This document shows, one piece after another, positions 40,501-50,795 of a stretch of 64,000 bases of DNA (positions are counted from its first letter, which is position 1; the number at the start of each line of letters is the position of its first letter). The translations under genes and the position numbers were made by a program. The stretch lies in the NCBI GenBank assembly GCA_013115135.1, contig JABANP010000082.1:96894-160893 (forward strand). The letters run 5' to 3'. Source of the stretch: Perkinsus olseni. Lineage: Eukaryota > Perkinsozoa > Perkinsida > Perkinsidae. Below the pieces are notes generated by a model, which worked only from the letters and a program-made list of their open reading frames with translations, had not been told where the DNA came from and searched no databases.

Positions 40501-43500
40501 AGGGTGAGCAGGTGAAGCAGGAGGAATCTTTTTTTCTGTCCGTTGCCAGGGTGGGCGACTTGTGGCGTGCACAGCTCTAGCGTGCCACAATGCATTGCTC
40601 TGGCCGCCGAAACCGCCGAATGAGGAGGACGTCCCCACACAGCCGCCCAGAGTTAATTCGAGCCAACCGAAGGTGCTGATCGGAGTTGGCAATTTTTGTT
40701 GCTATGATGAATTGCGGTATCAGATTTTGGATAAAGGATTGCCACAGCCGCCCGATTTCGATATAGTATTGGTGGATGAAGCGGGTCAAGTAAGATTATC
40801 GGGGATTTTTCCGGACAATGTCGACCGTAATTCTCGTGTGCTATGATCTTGTAAAACCGCCCTCCGTTTCGACGCGACCTCGACCCTCTGTAAGGGTTGC
40901 TACTTAACGAATCCTGGGACTCAGGATGGATCCTAGGGATCGGGAGTAGGGTTCTTCAGAAGAACTTCTTCTTTACCTATTCAAGGTGTAACTACGACGA
41001 AGGTCTTCTTTCTATACTGTATGTATCACTCACTCTTGCTTACGTAAGAGCGACCACTGGCCGTTTAATTTTGATTGTTAGGACTTATTCCGGGATCGAC
41101 CCGGTCTGTTTTCAGAACACCTTGTGTAACTAGGACTCTATCTTCCGTGAATTTTTCTTGAAGCCTTTGGGCGTTCCAAGTGAGCAACGCTCACTGAGCA
41201 TGACAGACGCTCTCTGTCAGAGAGTCTCTGAAGTGGAGATAACATAAATCGAGTTATTGAGCTCTCGATATTCGAGCCTCCGACACTGAGAGACTCGCTC
41301 GAGCTCGGTCAGGATAGCCACCAAAATGAGCTGTCTGATTCTTGTCCTCTGCAAGACGCTCTTTGGTCCATGTTATGGGCGTCTCAGTATGGGGACGGCG
41401 ACGCGGGATGGAGTCACCTGCCTAGCGAGAGCCACGATCTCTACGAGGGCTCCCCCATAGTGGGCTCAGTGTCGGCCTGTTCTCTATTGTCCATTGCAGA
41501 GGCCGAGTGCCGAACATGTACTCCGCGTAGTGTTGTGGCATTTCCGCAATTGGCAAGCCTGGGGCTAGCAGCTTGGATACGTGCCGGTAGATTCCCGCGT
41601 TAATAGCGGGAAGAAGGTCCCGGTGGCTCCGGGGCCCGTCTACGTAGCCCTTTCTCGAGCACGCACCTCGGAGACCTTGATCATTCTGGGCACGTTATTA
41701 TTGTCTCCGAGCTTCTCGTAAAGCGAAAGCCGAAATGGAGCGGTTGAGAGCTATTCCGACTGACCTTTCCTTGAGTAATGTGTCGATGTCCCGGCATTAC
41801 ATACGTTTGGGGTCTCGTCGCCAGAACTCTGCCCAGAAGGGGGAAACAGGTCGGCTGCCCTTCTCATCGAGAACGGCGTTCGTCAGGAGAGTGGGTAGGG
41901 GATCGGTTGCTGTGGCCACTGGCCACTGGGTGACTCAGTCACCGTGACTGTGGAGGAGTCATTCAAGGGATGTCAGCAAGGCGGTGTCAGCAGATGCCTG
42001 GTTGGCTGGACAGTCCAGAAAGCCGAGAAGTGTTCGGTAGGTGAGTTGTGTAATCACCCTCGGTATGTCTTGACCGACCCTCTACGTGTTCGGCAAGCAA
42101 TGGGTTCGACACGGACGATATTCTCCCGCAAGTGTTCAAGAAGGCCTCACAAGTCAACAACGAAAGTACTTAAGTTACTCTAGGAACCATGGCTCAACGA
42201 TGATGGCTGATGCTCCACGATTCAATCGTCCTTGGTATGCATAGTACGGATAATGTCGAAGATATCGTCGAAGGGTTGAAATCCTCTGGATATCGGAACG
42301 GCTCACGGCGACCGCCACCTGTGCTTCGAGCTGACACTACCAAGAGCAGAAACGCATCGCTCGAGTGGTCGTCGGTTGTTCATTGACAACATCGTCTTGT
42401 AGAGTTGCATTCTCGATGATCACAATGAAATTTTCTAGTGGGCTTGCCATCTGGGAAAATGATTTCTCCATCGGAAGGCGCTTTCTCAAAAAGGCTCTCT
42501 CTGGCACGGGCTGAAGGCATTGGAAAATAGCACTTCCTTCCTCTTGATGAGAATTAAGATGCGGATCTCATCGCAGGCCGCGGACTCGACGTTGTGGTGC
42601 TCTTTGAAGCTGGCCACTCGGGGAGCTATTCTAGTAGGAGATCAATATCAGTTGCCGCCTGTCGTTAAGGACAGGTGAGAAGAGGGCGCTTGCTATTAGC
42701 TGTAGAAAATATTCTTCGCTGTTGTGCTAGAAAATGGTTTCACTCACGCTGTATGTTCGCTTCAGGAAGTGCCGCGAAGAGGGTATGTCGGAGACCCTCT
42801 TTGCTCGATGCGCCCGCGACATGGCCTCGATAGAGCTGACGGCCCAGTACAGGATGTGCCGCGGTATACAGAGATTCGTCAATGAGCTCTTCTACGAGGG
42901 GAAGCTGAAATGTGGCAGTCGGGAAGTTGAGGACGCCAAGATGCCGGTAAAGAATCTCTGTGCTGTCACGTGTATCGATTCTCACTTCGTTCGCGATATG
43001 AGGGAAGCGAACAACCGGTGGCTAAAGTCCTAAGGCGTTGGTCATGAATTAGTCGTTCAACTGGACATTGTAAATTCTCTCTATGATTGGATTGATCGAA
43101 CTGAAAGTCGGTCGTATCATCAGTGTTGTTGTAGAGTGAATAAGGTAGGTCGAAGATCCCATTTGGAACTCTGTTCATTCGTCATTGTTTGCCAGCCTCG
43201 CTAGCGTACTAGTTATATATTGCTCATGCGAGAGAGACAAATACACAGTCACACAGAATTCTACGCTGTATTTTTATCGGGACAATTTTGCTACCTCGCG
43301 GATCTCCCAGGGTTGATTGTAGCAGCTCGTGAAGCATCGCGCGTTCGTCCAGTGGACATATGAGGTCTTCACGGCTCTGCAAAACTAGTTATCGAATGGT
43401 CCTTCTCAGCGCGTCTTCACCACAGCCCTGGCGGGTCCCTGGATAGAGGAGATGTGGAATCCCGAGCAGCCGGTCGTGATGATAGATGTCAGTCAATGGC

Positions 43501-44972
43501 GATCAGCTGCTAACGAGGAGTTCGTAGCGGCAGCGGATGAGAAAGAGGATGGGAGGGTTTACAGTCGACCGGAGGCACAGGTGACGTGACGCCCTCATCT
43601 CCTTCCTTCTGGCTGTGCGCCGTCCGATTCACGTGTGTAGCCCGAGCGAGGTTCGGGGAACCGTGCCTGTTGGAATTACCATCCATCTGAACTCTAGTGT
43701 TGTTGAAACATATTCTTATGGGTGGTATAAACAACAGGCAAGTGTCCTAGCTCAAGGCTACAGGATGATCGTCACAATATCCGAGATGTCTAAATCACAA
43801 CAGAAATCCGACGGCCCGTTAGTGTCATCGCTATCGGCGAGGTCCGGCGAGGCGCTGTGTCTCCTCATGGAAGGTTGCGCTTTCCTTGTTGGTCATCCCT
43901 TAGTTTCGGCCGTGTATTTTCGATGCTCAGGTCATCAAGTCATTCGTAACGACGGTGCCGCGGCACAGCCTGGCGAGTGAAGACTTGGTGATCCTCTCCC
44001 CCTACGTCAAACAGGTTAAATTAATACAAGGCTTGCTGGCTGCTGGTGACAGGTCAGGTAGGTTCTCCCTAGTTCGCGAGTTCAGTTAGAATTTTGAATT
44101 TCCGGTGTATAGCCGCTGTGGGTGGTATCATTAGCGCGAGACTTTACGTTTTGTTGAGTACTGTAGGCCCTGAGGTCAGGTTCGCTAGGTTGTTTTTTCG
44201 CTCGACACTGGTAGCTGATGGTAGGCTCCTTCGCAAGGGCTACTTCTCTACAGCTACCTCACCGGGCGGCTACTACCCCGCTTGTGTATCGTGTCGTTGG
44301 AAAAAGCCCGGTCGCCTTTTTTCTTGCTGATGTTGCACTAAAGGTTGTGTTGATTGAACTCACCCTGTTTAGATGTCGAAGTTATGACGGTCGATCGATC
44401 ACAAGGCAGAGACTGGAAAGTGGTGGTCATCTCGCTAGTGCGGTCAAGGAGCCTTGATAATGAGCGTGGTGGCGACGCTTCCACTGATGTCCTTGGTGAG
44501 TATTCCCATGTTGTGACTTGGCGTACCGCTCCTTGCCCAACTTCTCCCTGTGCCACGAGTGTGCTCGCCTGTCATTGGCCCGTGAATTACAATTGGCATG
44601 TCTATTTTAGAATTTCCAGTGTTGAACTCTCCATGACCATATTAGTGTAGTGGAAAGATGAACTTAGGAGTTCTACGAAACAACAGGCAATTACTGAGTG
44701 GTTGTCGCTATAGTAGAGATGTTTTAAGATCACAACATATCTTCGCTGCTTCTTGAAAAATTGAGGTTTCCAAATCAGGTCTGTTGGACGATTGGCGTCG
44801 GCTCAACGTGGCAATTACTCGAGCGAAAGTGAAGGTTATCATAGTCTGCTCACCGGAGTATCTTTCGGAGGTTGCAAGCTATCAAGATACGCGTGGAGGT
44901 CAAGTTGTGCGACGTTTGATCGATTTGTGTAGATCTGTCGGCAGTTTGATACCTGCTGTGAGCATGCATTGA
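34507..44972 (+). CDS. DNA2: DNA2 nuclease-helicase, many exons over 10.5 kb
   Basis: Exons with agreeing phases: 34507-35241 (basic/acidic N-terminus), 35302-35446, 35695-35804, and 35911 to about 36720. The nuclease part reads STTVSNALPCHRKTLLQHLL in form (SGTTVSNALPCHRK), then FGLKGKIDAVMEL and CLEIKTGKPWHTHMGQVMLY, the D/E/K active site. Poorly bounded middle exons follow near 37230-37365 (DNLVCVRNTLALHLARKTLP, iron-sulphur side), 37960-38030 (DEYIRKWWRWLRREE) and 38560-38695 (SSGDELHVMLHGVLGNVF). The helicase exons are about 39457-40043 (Walker A CGYPGTGKSSM), 40389-40503, 40550-40789 (DIVLVDEAGQ), 42577-42674 (ILVGDQYQLPPVV), 42766-42946 (LTAQYRMCRGI), 43410-43580, about 43699-43735, 43931-44057 (LVILSPYVKQ), 44373-44495 (VMTVDRSQGRDWKVVVISLV) and 44779-44972 (DDWRRLNVAITRAK). 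DNA2 processes Okazaki flaps and resects DNA ends. The intron at 40790-42576 is unusually long. Confidence 0.9.
35588..35659 (-). tRNA. tRNA-Asp (anticodon GUC)
   Basis: The 72 nt fold as a cloverleaf: acceptor TCCGCTG/CGGCGGA, D-arm with AGTATAGTGGTGAGT, anticodon loop CTGTCAC (anticodon GTC), and T-arm CCGGG-TTCAATT-CCCGG. It lies in the 248-nt second intron of the DNA2 gene (35447-35694), on the opposite strand. Confidence 0.95.
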
Positions 44973-45509
44973 TCGTACCCTGTTTCATTGCCTGTGCTGT
45001 TCAAGAAGAGGAGGAGAAAGGGCATGCACATCTCTGCCATACTCGCAGAGCACCACAGAAGATCTCGTTGTTGCGTTTAAGTTCGCTGTGAAAACTTTGT
45101 TTTCGTACTGCTGCACTTGACATCCTCCCATCATCTCCCTCAGCGAAGGGCGAATTCTTTACTGTCATGGGGGCACTGCCTGCCATGCTCGAGGTGCGAC
45201 GTACGGGTCGAACAATAGGCGAGGCCAACACCGGTCTGCAACTGGCGTTCAGAACCACGTTCATAGGAATGAGTTTGAGAGTTTCTTGGAACTGGCTGTG
45301 GAGCCAGATCCGATTCTTGCATCTATTCTTTCAACGCGATTTTATCAGGGCCGGTTCTGCATTCAGTTCCAGTTTCAGATTTCGAAACTCTTCTGAAGCG
45401 GGTTCTGAGATTCAGAACCCGTTACGACCCAATAGACATGGCTCGCTCTCCGTGGTTTTGCCGCTTCGTAAGTTAGTTGGTTCCAGTCGAGCCTCGTTGT
45501 TGATGCCAG
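44973..45509. other. Intergenic, no supported gene
   Basis: A long open frame covers 45167-45820 on the plus strand but only its later part looks coding (next entry). Inverted repeats of GGTTCTG/CAGAACC type lie at about 45350-45425. Confidence 0.4.
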
Positions 45510-45674
45510 TCCCCCCGTCCGTGTATAACGTGAACTGGACCAGGATTCACGAGCTGCTGCAGAACAGCGATGCCCTCGTTAGAGAGGCGGTGAGCCCGCT
45601 GGAGGCGCCGGCAGACTTGTGGACTAACGGACGACATATTCTTGACGGGACATTACACTTCATGCTGGCCGCGG
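45510..45674 (+). CDS. Hypothetical protein, internal exon only
   Basis: A protein-like exon reads VPPSVYNVNWTRIHELLQNS, then DALVREAVSPLEAPADLWTN and GRHILDGTLHFMLAA. It lies between a plausible acceptor (TTGATGCCAG before 45510) and a donor (GTAAGC at 45675). A further short exon may start at 45737 (VLIGSVVLSIITFS). I could not find a start exon in phase, although an ATG at 45438 followed by MARSPWFCRF and GTAAGT is suggestive. The family is unknown. It could also be the remains of a gene. Confidence 0.35.
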
Positions 45675-46283
45675 TAAGCGTTGATGGATGGACCTCTTTC
45701 GTATCTTCCACGCTGCAACATAAGATTCACTCTCAGGTGCTGATCGGCTCAGTGGTACTTTCAATAATTACATTTTCTCGTAGACTGGACATGCCTGCCA
45801 CCCATGCAAAGAGCGACTAGTCTACAGGAGCTCGTCGCGTTGCGTTCATCTCGTTCGACTCTCCCCGTTGATTGAAACGTTTCTTTGTACACCGAGCAGT
45901 GCATGGTACATTTAGACTCGTCTTTGTCCTCAAAATGCTTGCACGCCCAGTACACAGTGGTATCTTCAACCCTTTCCGGTTAATGACTAGGACTTGCCAT
46001 TTCACACTATTTCGAAACACCATGAACTAAGTTGCATTTGCTTTGGGATAAATAATCTCTACTGAGACCTTCATCAATACGTCGAGCAGTGTATGGTACA
46101 TTTAGCCTCGTCTTTCTGCTCCAAGGGCGCCGCCGGCTCAATTTCCCCCCTTCGTTCTCATTTCTTGCCTTATCAACAAGGCCGCAGAAAACTCGTGACG
46201 CTGCATGGGATAGCGCTCTGCCCGCCCTGCCTAGTTACTGTGAACTTAGTTGTGTAGTTGCTTTTGTATAGTTCACCACCCCA
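45675..46283. other. Intergenic, no supported gene
   Basis: Two nearly identical segments (CGAGCAGTGTATGGTACATTTAG type) at about 45892-45915 and 46083-46107 form a short direct repeat. No gene seen. Confidence 0.45.
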
Positions 46284-47458
46284 ATGACGACTCATTTCGG
46301 TTCGTACAAACTCTTCCCTCGGCTCAACATTCTAAGGCATGTCAAGTCCATGCACGTCGCGTAAGCAGGGCGCTCTGACTTAATTGGTAACGATTAAGCG
46401 GGAATGATTCTGCTATTTAATCAAGGCTCTAAATGAGGAACATGGTAGGGTGAAATCGCCCAACAGAGCGTTCCTCGGCGTGAATGCTTATCCGAGTGTA
46501 GTCCTACTGGTGATCAGCAACGTCACGTAGCAGAGAATTGATCGGGCTAGGGTGATCAAAACCGGATTTTTTGATTCTCATCTTGTGTGATGGCAGGTAT
46601 TACCCCGGCAGGCAGCATGTGGAGGTTGCGAAGAGGTTGGTGATGAGCATCACCAGTGAGCCGGTCCAAAAGAAGTACCCGCAGTTCACGGTGAGTTGTG
46701 CTCGCTGTAACCTCAAGTGCTAGAGATCCGAAGGCGAGTGTCTGTTGACCTGATGTGAGCAGCATACGACCGAGAATTGGGCTCATGGTTGGGGTCTCAA
46801 ATGACTGTGTGTATCCGGCAGCCCGCAACAGCTCGCGTACGCGCTGTGTCGACCTCCTCGTTTGTCCTACTGCGTCTGCCAAGTGGCAGTGGTCGATTGA
46901 TACTCTCTAGCTATTCTGGTCACTGTGACTGATACTCAAAGGTCGGCTTGGGACTTTAGTCAGTTCATCAGGCAACGTGGGAGCTCTTGGCTTATGACGG
47001 GCCCGCCACTATTGACGTAGAGTTCCTCAATGGCGACAAGCGACGGTTCATGGCTGATCACTTCTCTGATGGAGAGATGAATAGTATCGTTGAAAACTGG
47101 AAGTTCCAAGGTGAGCTCCGTGATGGTTTTCGTTCGATAGTCGTAGCAGGAGTGAGGAGTCACTGTAGACAAACTCCCCTCGACAAGTTGGATCATCCTG
47201 CTAGCTTTGAGCATGCCATTACAGAATACCTCCCTCGCCGTTTTCCCTTGACTCAATTGTCCCTCCAAACTTGCGCCTTCTCATTGCAACGGCAGAACCG
47301 TGAACGGTGTTATACTTTGCTGGCAGATGGTCCACAACCGAGCTGAGATCAGCCTGTACGGCACAGATTGAAATTGTTAGCCGTCTTTCCTTTCAGCGAA
47401 TCTCGAATACAGTCAAAACCATACTTTAGGAGAAGCTGATAAGGATGAAAAGAAGTGA
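46284..47458 (+). CDS. Small four-exon protein resembling mitochondrial ribosomal protein mL53
   Basis: Exons 46284-46360, 46597-46690, 46972-47110 and 47397-47458 join with matching phases to a 123-residue protein. It starts MTTHFGSYKLFPRLNILRHV, continues YYPGRQHVEVAKRLVMSITS and ATWELLAYDGPATIDVEFLN, then GDKRRFMADHFSDGEMNSIV and ends LGEADKDEKK. The layout (an early strand with a small loop, a helix, then a P-x-I-x-V-x-F-x-x-G-x strand and a D/E-x-x-E-M helix) resembles the thioredoxin-like mitochondrial ribosomal proteins mL53/mL43. This is a fold-level resemblance, not a confident family match. The basic N-terminus could serve mitochondrial import. The gene model itself is well supported by four clean splice junctions. 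Confidence 0.72.
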
Positions 47459-47786
47459 CATACATTCCCCGTCACATGACCCCGCAGAGATGTTTCTGTC
47501 AATGGTTCTCGTTGCGTTGTGAATGAGGCGGTGTTCGCAGAGGAGCTTCGTTGGCTTGCGCGATGGGGCTTCTCAATCGCTCGTTCGAATCAACTTAATC
47601 AATTCCATAATCGGGTAACAGTATTGGGGAGATATGAATCGTACGAGAATACAATAGCTGAGTGCCGTGACACTCGCAACGGTTGTTGATCAGCCCTCAG
47701 CAGCTACGATCTTCTGGGGCCACTGTGGCTCCGAAAAGGAACGTGAGGGTTCGGAACGCAACCGAAGGTTCTAGAGAGCCTGGAAG
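47459..47786. other. Intergenic, no gene seen
   Basis: Sequence between two convergent genes; nothing recognisable. Confidence 0.5.
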
Positions 47787-47993
47787 TTACTTGATCCCTT
47801 CGTTATGCTCGTTGTGATATTGATGTTGCCAGAAGGTGTTCTTGAGTTCAACGTCACTAGTTTTACCGCGATGCAGGTTTCCCCATTCGTACGTATCCAA
47901 ACGATGCGATGTTTTTGAAGGCTCACGCGCAAGATCATAATCTTGGATATCCCTGAGCAGGCTGAAAGCGGGGTATCTAAGCTTTGCTGACAT
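47787..47993 (-). CDS. Small basic protein, 68 residues, unknown function
   Basis: A complete short frame begins MSAKLRYPAFSLLRDIQDYD, continues LAREPSKTSHRLDTYEWGNL and ends QYHNEHNEGIK. Its composition is rich in aromatic, charged and histidine residues, typical of small subunits of mitochondrial complexes, but I do not recognise it. A diverged relative lies at about 56575-56750 on the minus strand: the DNA aligns through TTATGCTCGTTGTGATATTG versus TTATGCTCATCACGATGTTC and onward, but there the frame carries a stop. The existence of a decayed copy supports this one as a real gene. No intron is required. Confidence 0.55.
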   Translation of the reverse strand: MSAKLRYPAFSLLRDIQDYDLAREPSKTSHRLDTYEWGNLHRGKTSDVELKNTFWQHQYHNEHNEGIK

Positions 47994-48886
47994 GGTCCCA
48001 CCGACACCGAGAACACGAAACTCACTCAGCCTTAGCGTATTGCGCTCCTTGCATAAGGGCGAGCTTCCAGCAGCCCGTTCGGGCTACCGAGCAAATCGAG
48101 CGAGTAACGAAAAATGAGTTCCTTATCTTGAATCGGGTTGTGATGATGCAACATTACTCGGCCTGGCTGGTTGAGTCTGTTTTCGAAAGCCAACAGTTGA
48201 ACCATACAAGTTAAACGTCTCTTTCTCCTGGGTCCAAACGCCAAGACCGAGACAGGGCTCGCCTGGCTTCAGTATATCTGCCATGCACTGTAATTCGACG
48301 CTGATAAACCCTTCTCCTCGATAGGATAGTTGGAATATCTGAGGATCAGTTGGGGATGTCTAGCGAATTAATGTATTGCTCAAGATAAGACTTGATAGCA
48401 CGGAAGGGACCCCAGTGAATTGTCATTCCCTTGGACATTTACGTCGATGGGTATATTTCCAAGTAAAGCAGACAGTGCCGCGTCACAAGACAGCGACGGT
48501 CGACTGGAACGTTCTTTCTTCGAGCTTCGAGCAGGGGATGATCTACTTAACCACGGCTTTCAACTCCGACGCCATCGTCGCCGCCTTTCACGCCAATACA
48601 CTCGACGGCGTCTTCTTCATTTCGCATTATCGGACTGTTATGCGGCGCCCACACAAGATTCACTAGCGGCGTTTCGTTTCGTGATCGCCCCATGAGAAAC
48701 TCATGGCGTACCACGCTATACAATCGACTATCGATTTCCTTCTTGGTGCGGTATTTGTCGGAATGTCGCTCTAGTCACCCATTCGTGTGTCGCAGCTCGT
48801 GAGAACTATGAGCACACTCGTTCAATCGGAACGCTAAATGGAGTGGTGGATCGACTCTTTGAGTTTTCTCCGAATCCTTCTTAGCC
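47994..48886. other. Upstream region of ADF/cofilin; start of the duplicated unit
   Basis: No supported gene. From about 48390 the sequence begins to resemble 54790-55130, marking the start of the tandem duplication. Confidence 0.5.
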
Positions 48887-49488
48887 ATGACCGACACCGG
48901 TATAGATGCTTCTTGCCTAGTGGCCTACAACAGCTTCAAGCAGAATCGTGATAAAAGGTGATCTCAGGTTAGCCCTCAAATTTTGATGCAGCCTAACTTC
49001 GTCAGGTACATCATTTTCAGGGTCAATGATTATGATCAAGTCGTCGTAGCTTCTGAGGGCGACAGGGATAAGACTTACGAGGATTTCACAAAAGTGCCAG
49101 TTTAAGAGAACTTCTACTACTAGAGAGCTTCGTCTCATCGTCGTTCTCTCTTCCAGGCGATCAACGACGAGAAAGAGCCCGCTTACGGCGTTGTGGATTT
49201 CAAGCCCGAAGGGTCGGAGGAGGTGCGTCGCGTCTGTCTTCTCTCCTTAGCGATTCCCTTGAGTCAGGATAAGACGGTGCTGTTCGTTTGGGGGCCCGAC
49301 ACCTCCAGCATAAAGAAGAGGATGATGTAGGACGCTCTGTGTGTCCTCGGCAATTGCTACTCGGCTTTTGTCTGGCGTCTCTGCTGGAGACGATGTGCGG
49401 ATACTTGGAGGGAATCCACAGGACGATCAATATTTATGATTCTGTTGATCTGTCGCCGCTGTCTGTCGCGAGTGAGCTGCAAAAGTGA
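48887..49488 (+). CDS. ADF/cofilin, actin-depolymerising factor
   Basis: Five exons (48887-48957, 49006-49099, 49157-49222, 49268-49326, 49422-49488) join in phase to a 118-residue protein. It starts MTDTGIDASCLVAYNSFKQN and continues RYIIFRVNDYDQVVVASEGD, RDKTYEDFTKVP, EKEPAYGVVDFKPEGSEE, DKTVLFVWGPDTSSIKKRMM, and ends YDSVDLSPLSVASELQK. This is the ADF-homology fold. The segment WGPDTSSIKKRM is the actin-binding long helix start, where WxPDxxxIKxKM is the usual form. At 118 residues it is short, like the ADFs of apicomplexan parasites, which lack the C-terminal F-actin-binding extension. It binds and recycles actin monomers. The serine after the start Met is replaced by Thr, a possible regulatory difference. 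A broken copy is at 55132-55745. Confidence 0.93.
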
Positions 49489-50295
49489 TGATTTCTGTTA
49501 CTTTCATGTAGCATATGCCTATCCTTTCTATGAAGAGAAACTTCTGCATTTGTGCCGGTGTTGAGCACTGCTGGAGAGTTCAGTGACATGACTCCACGAC
49601 AAGTCGCACAGCGCACATCTATAGTGCTCTTAAGTAGTGTACGGCGACGCAAGGGATGGCGCCTGTGACCTTCATGGGAGCTTCGGCTCACTTACAGTGT
49701 GCTTGCGCTCTTAGACCGCTTGCAGTGTTGAGAATCTCCACTTGAGATATGTGAATGAAAGGATCTTTGATGCAATTAATGCATCGTACAGTTTCAATAA
49801 CAGCTGTCTTCAGCAATTATGTCTTCTGCTACTATCATGATGCCCCCGACTGATGATGCGATATGATTCATGCGATTGCATGTGGATCTGTGAGCAACTC
49901 TCGTCCTCTCATGCGAGTGGTGATCCCCGCCGCTTGTCCCTCAGAACTGCGTGACAATCGTAGCATCTGTGCAAGCGCGAACGTAGCCACTTCTATGTGA
50001 CCCAATCGCTGCGTCGAACAAATCTGAGATATGGGTAAAGTGCGATCACGCTGTTCACGGACATCGTACATATCAAGTACATCGATGGGAGCCTCGCTCC
50101 CGTGTTGTGAGAATGGCAGCCGTAACGGCTGAGCCGTTGCTCAGTTGCCACACGGACAGTGTGACAACAGTACCGATCAGGGCAGACTTGCTTGTATGAG
50201 ATGCTCATTGCTCACAATAAATCGTTCCGGTGACGACACTATGTTCCCGAGCAGATGACTCTGGACAAGGTGCTTGCCCACTACGCCTAGCAGGC

Positions 50296-50425
50296 TTTCT
50301 GTTGTCGTGTCGGCTGTCGCTCGCCACGCAGTGTATTGTGATATTGCTCACTGCTAGGCGTAAACGATCTATCATTCAACTGTGGATAGTTCATTGAGAT
50401 TGGATAATCGACTGAGGTCTCTGTT
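50296..50425 (+). repeat. Dispersed repeat, copy 1
   Basis: About 130 nt, beginning TTGTCGTGTCGGCTGTCGCT and including CTATCATTCAACTRTGGAT, is closely similar to 63642-63765 in the same orientation. Its nature is unknown; it could be part of a non-autonomous transposon. Confidence 0.85.
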
Positions 50426-50436
50426 AAAGTTCTCTG

Positions 50437-50538
50437 TTCGATTCGATTGGTAATTCGATTGAGGTCTCTGTTCGATTCGATTGGTAATTCGATTGAGGTC
50501 TCTGTTCGATTCGATTGGTAATTCGATTGAGGTCTCTG
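50437..50538 (+). repeat. 34-nt tandem repeat, three perfect copies
   Basis: Unit TTCGATTCGATTGGTAATTC continuing GATTGAGGTCTCTG. A diverged fourth copy precedes it at about 50398-50430. Confidence 0.95.
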
Positions 50539-50795
50539 TTCTCAAAAGTTAACCTCTCCGTAAAACCACTTGGCGAGTCGCGACGATGTTGTGTGATTGC
50601 TGCCACCATAGAGCCGTTCCCACCTGTGAAACGCCTCACGCTAGTACTGTAATCGTAAGTTATAGGTTTGAAACGGCTTAACCAAGTCTTTCTTGTGTTA
50701 AGTCAGTAAGTCCAATAGCACTCCAGTACTCAACAGGTTCCCATTCGAGACAGTTCTCTCACCTCAGCACGTTCGGTGCGACGTATACCAATCCT

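Larger units (their letters stand above)
49489..50795. other. Intergenic within unit A
   Basis: The first 250 nt still resemble unit B (55780-56020); about 49740-50780 is unit-specific. It includes a dispersed repeat (50296-50425) and a 34-nt tandem repeat (50437-50538). No gene seen. Confidence 0.5.

Noticed and set aside
49268..49332. In-frame TAG after KKRMM in the intact ADF/cofilin gene, as a sign of stop recoding
   Set aside because: The TAG is part of a splice donor (GTAGGA). Comparison with the broken copy (GTAAAC at the same place) and the in-phase last exon show an intron here.
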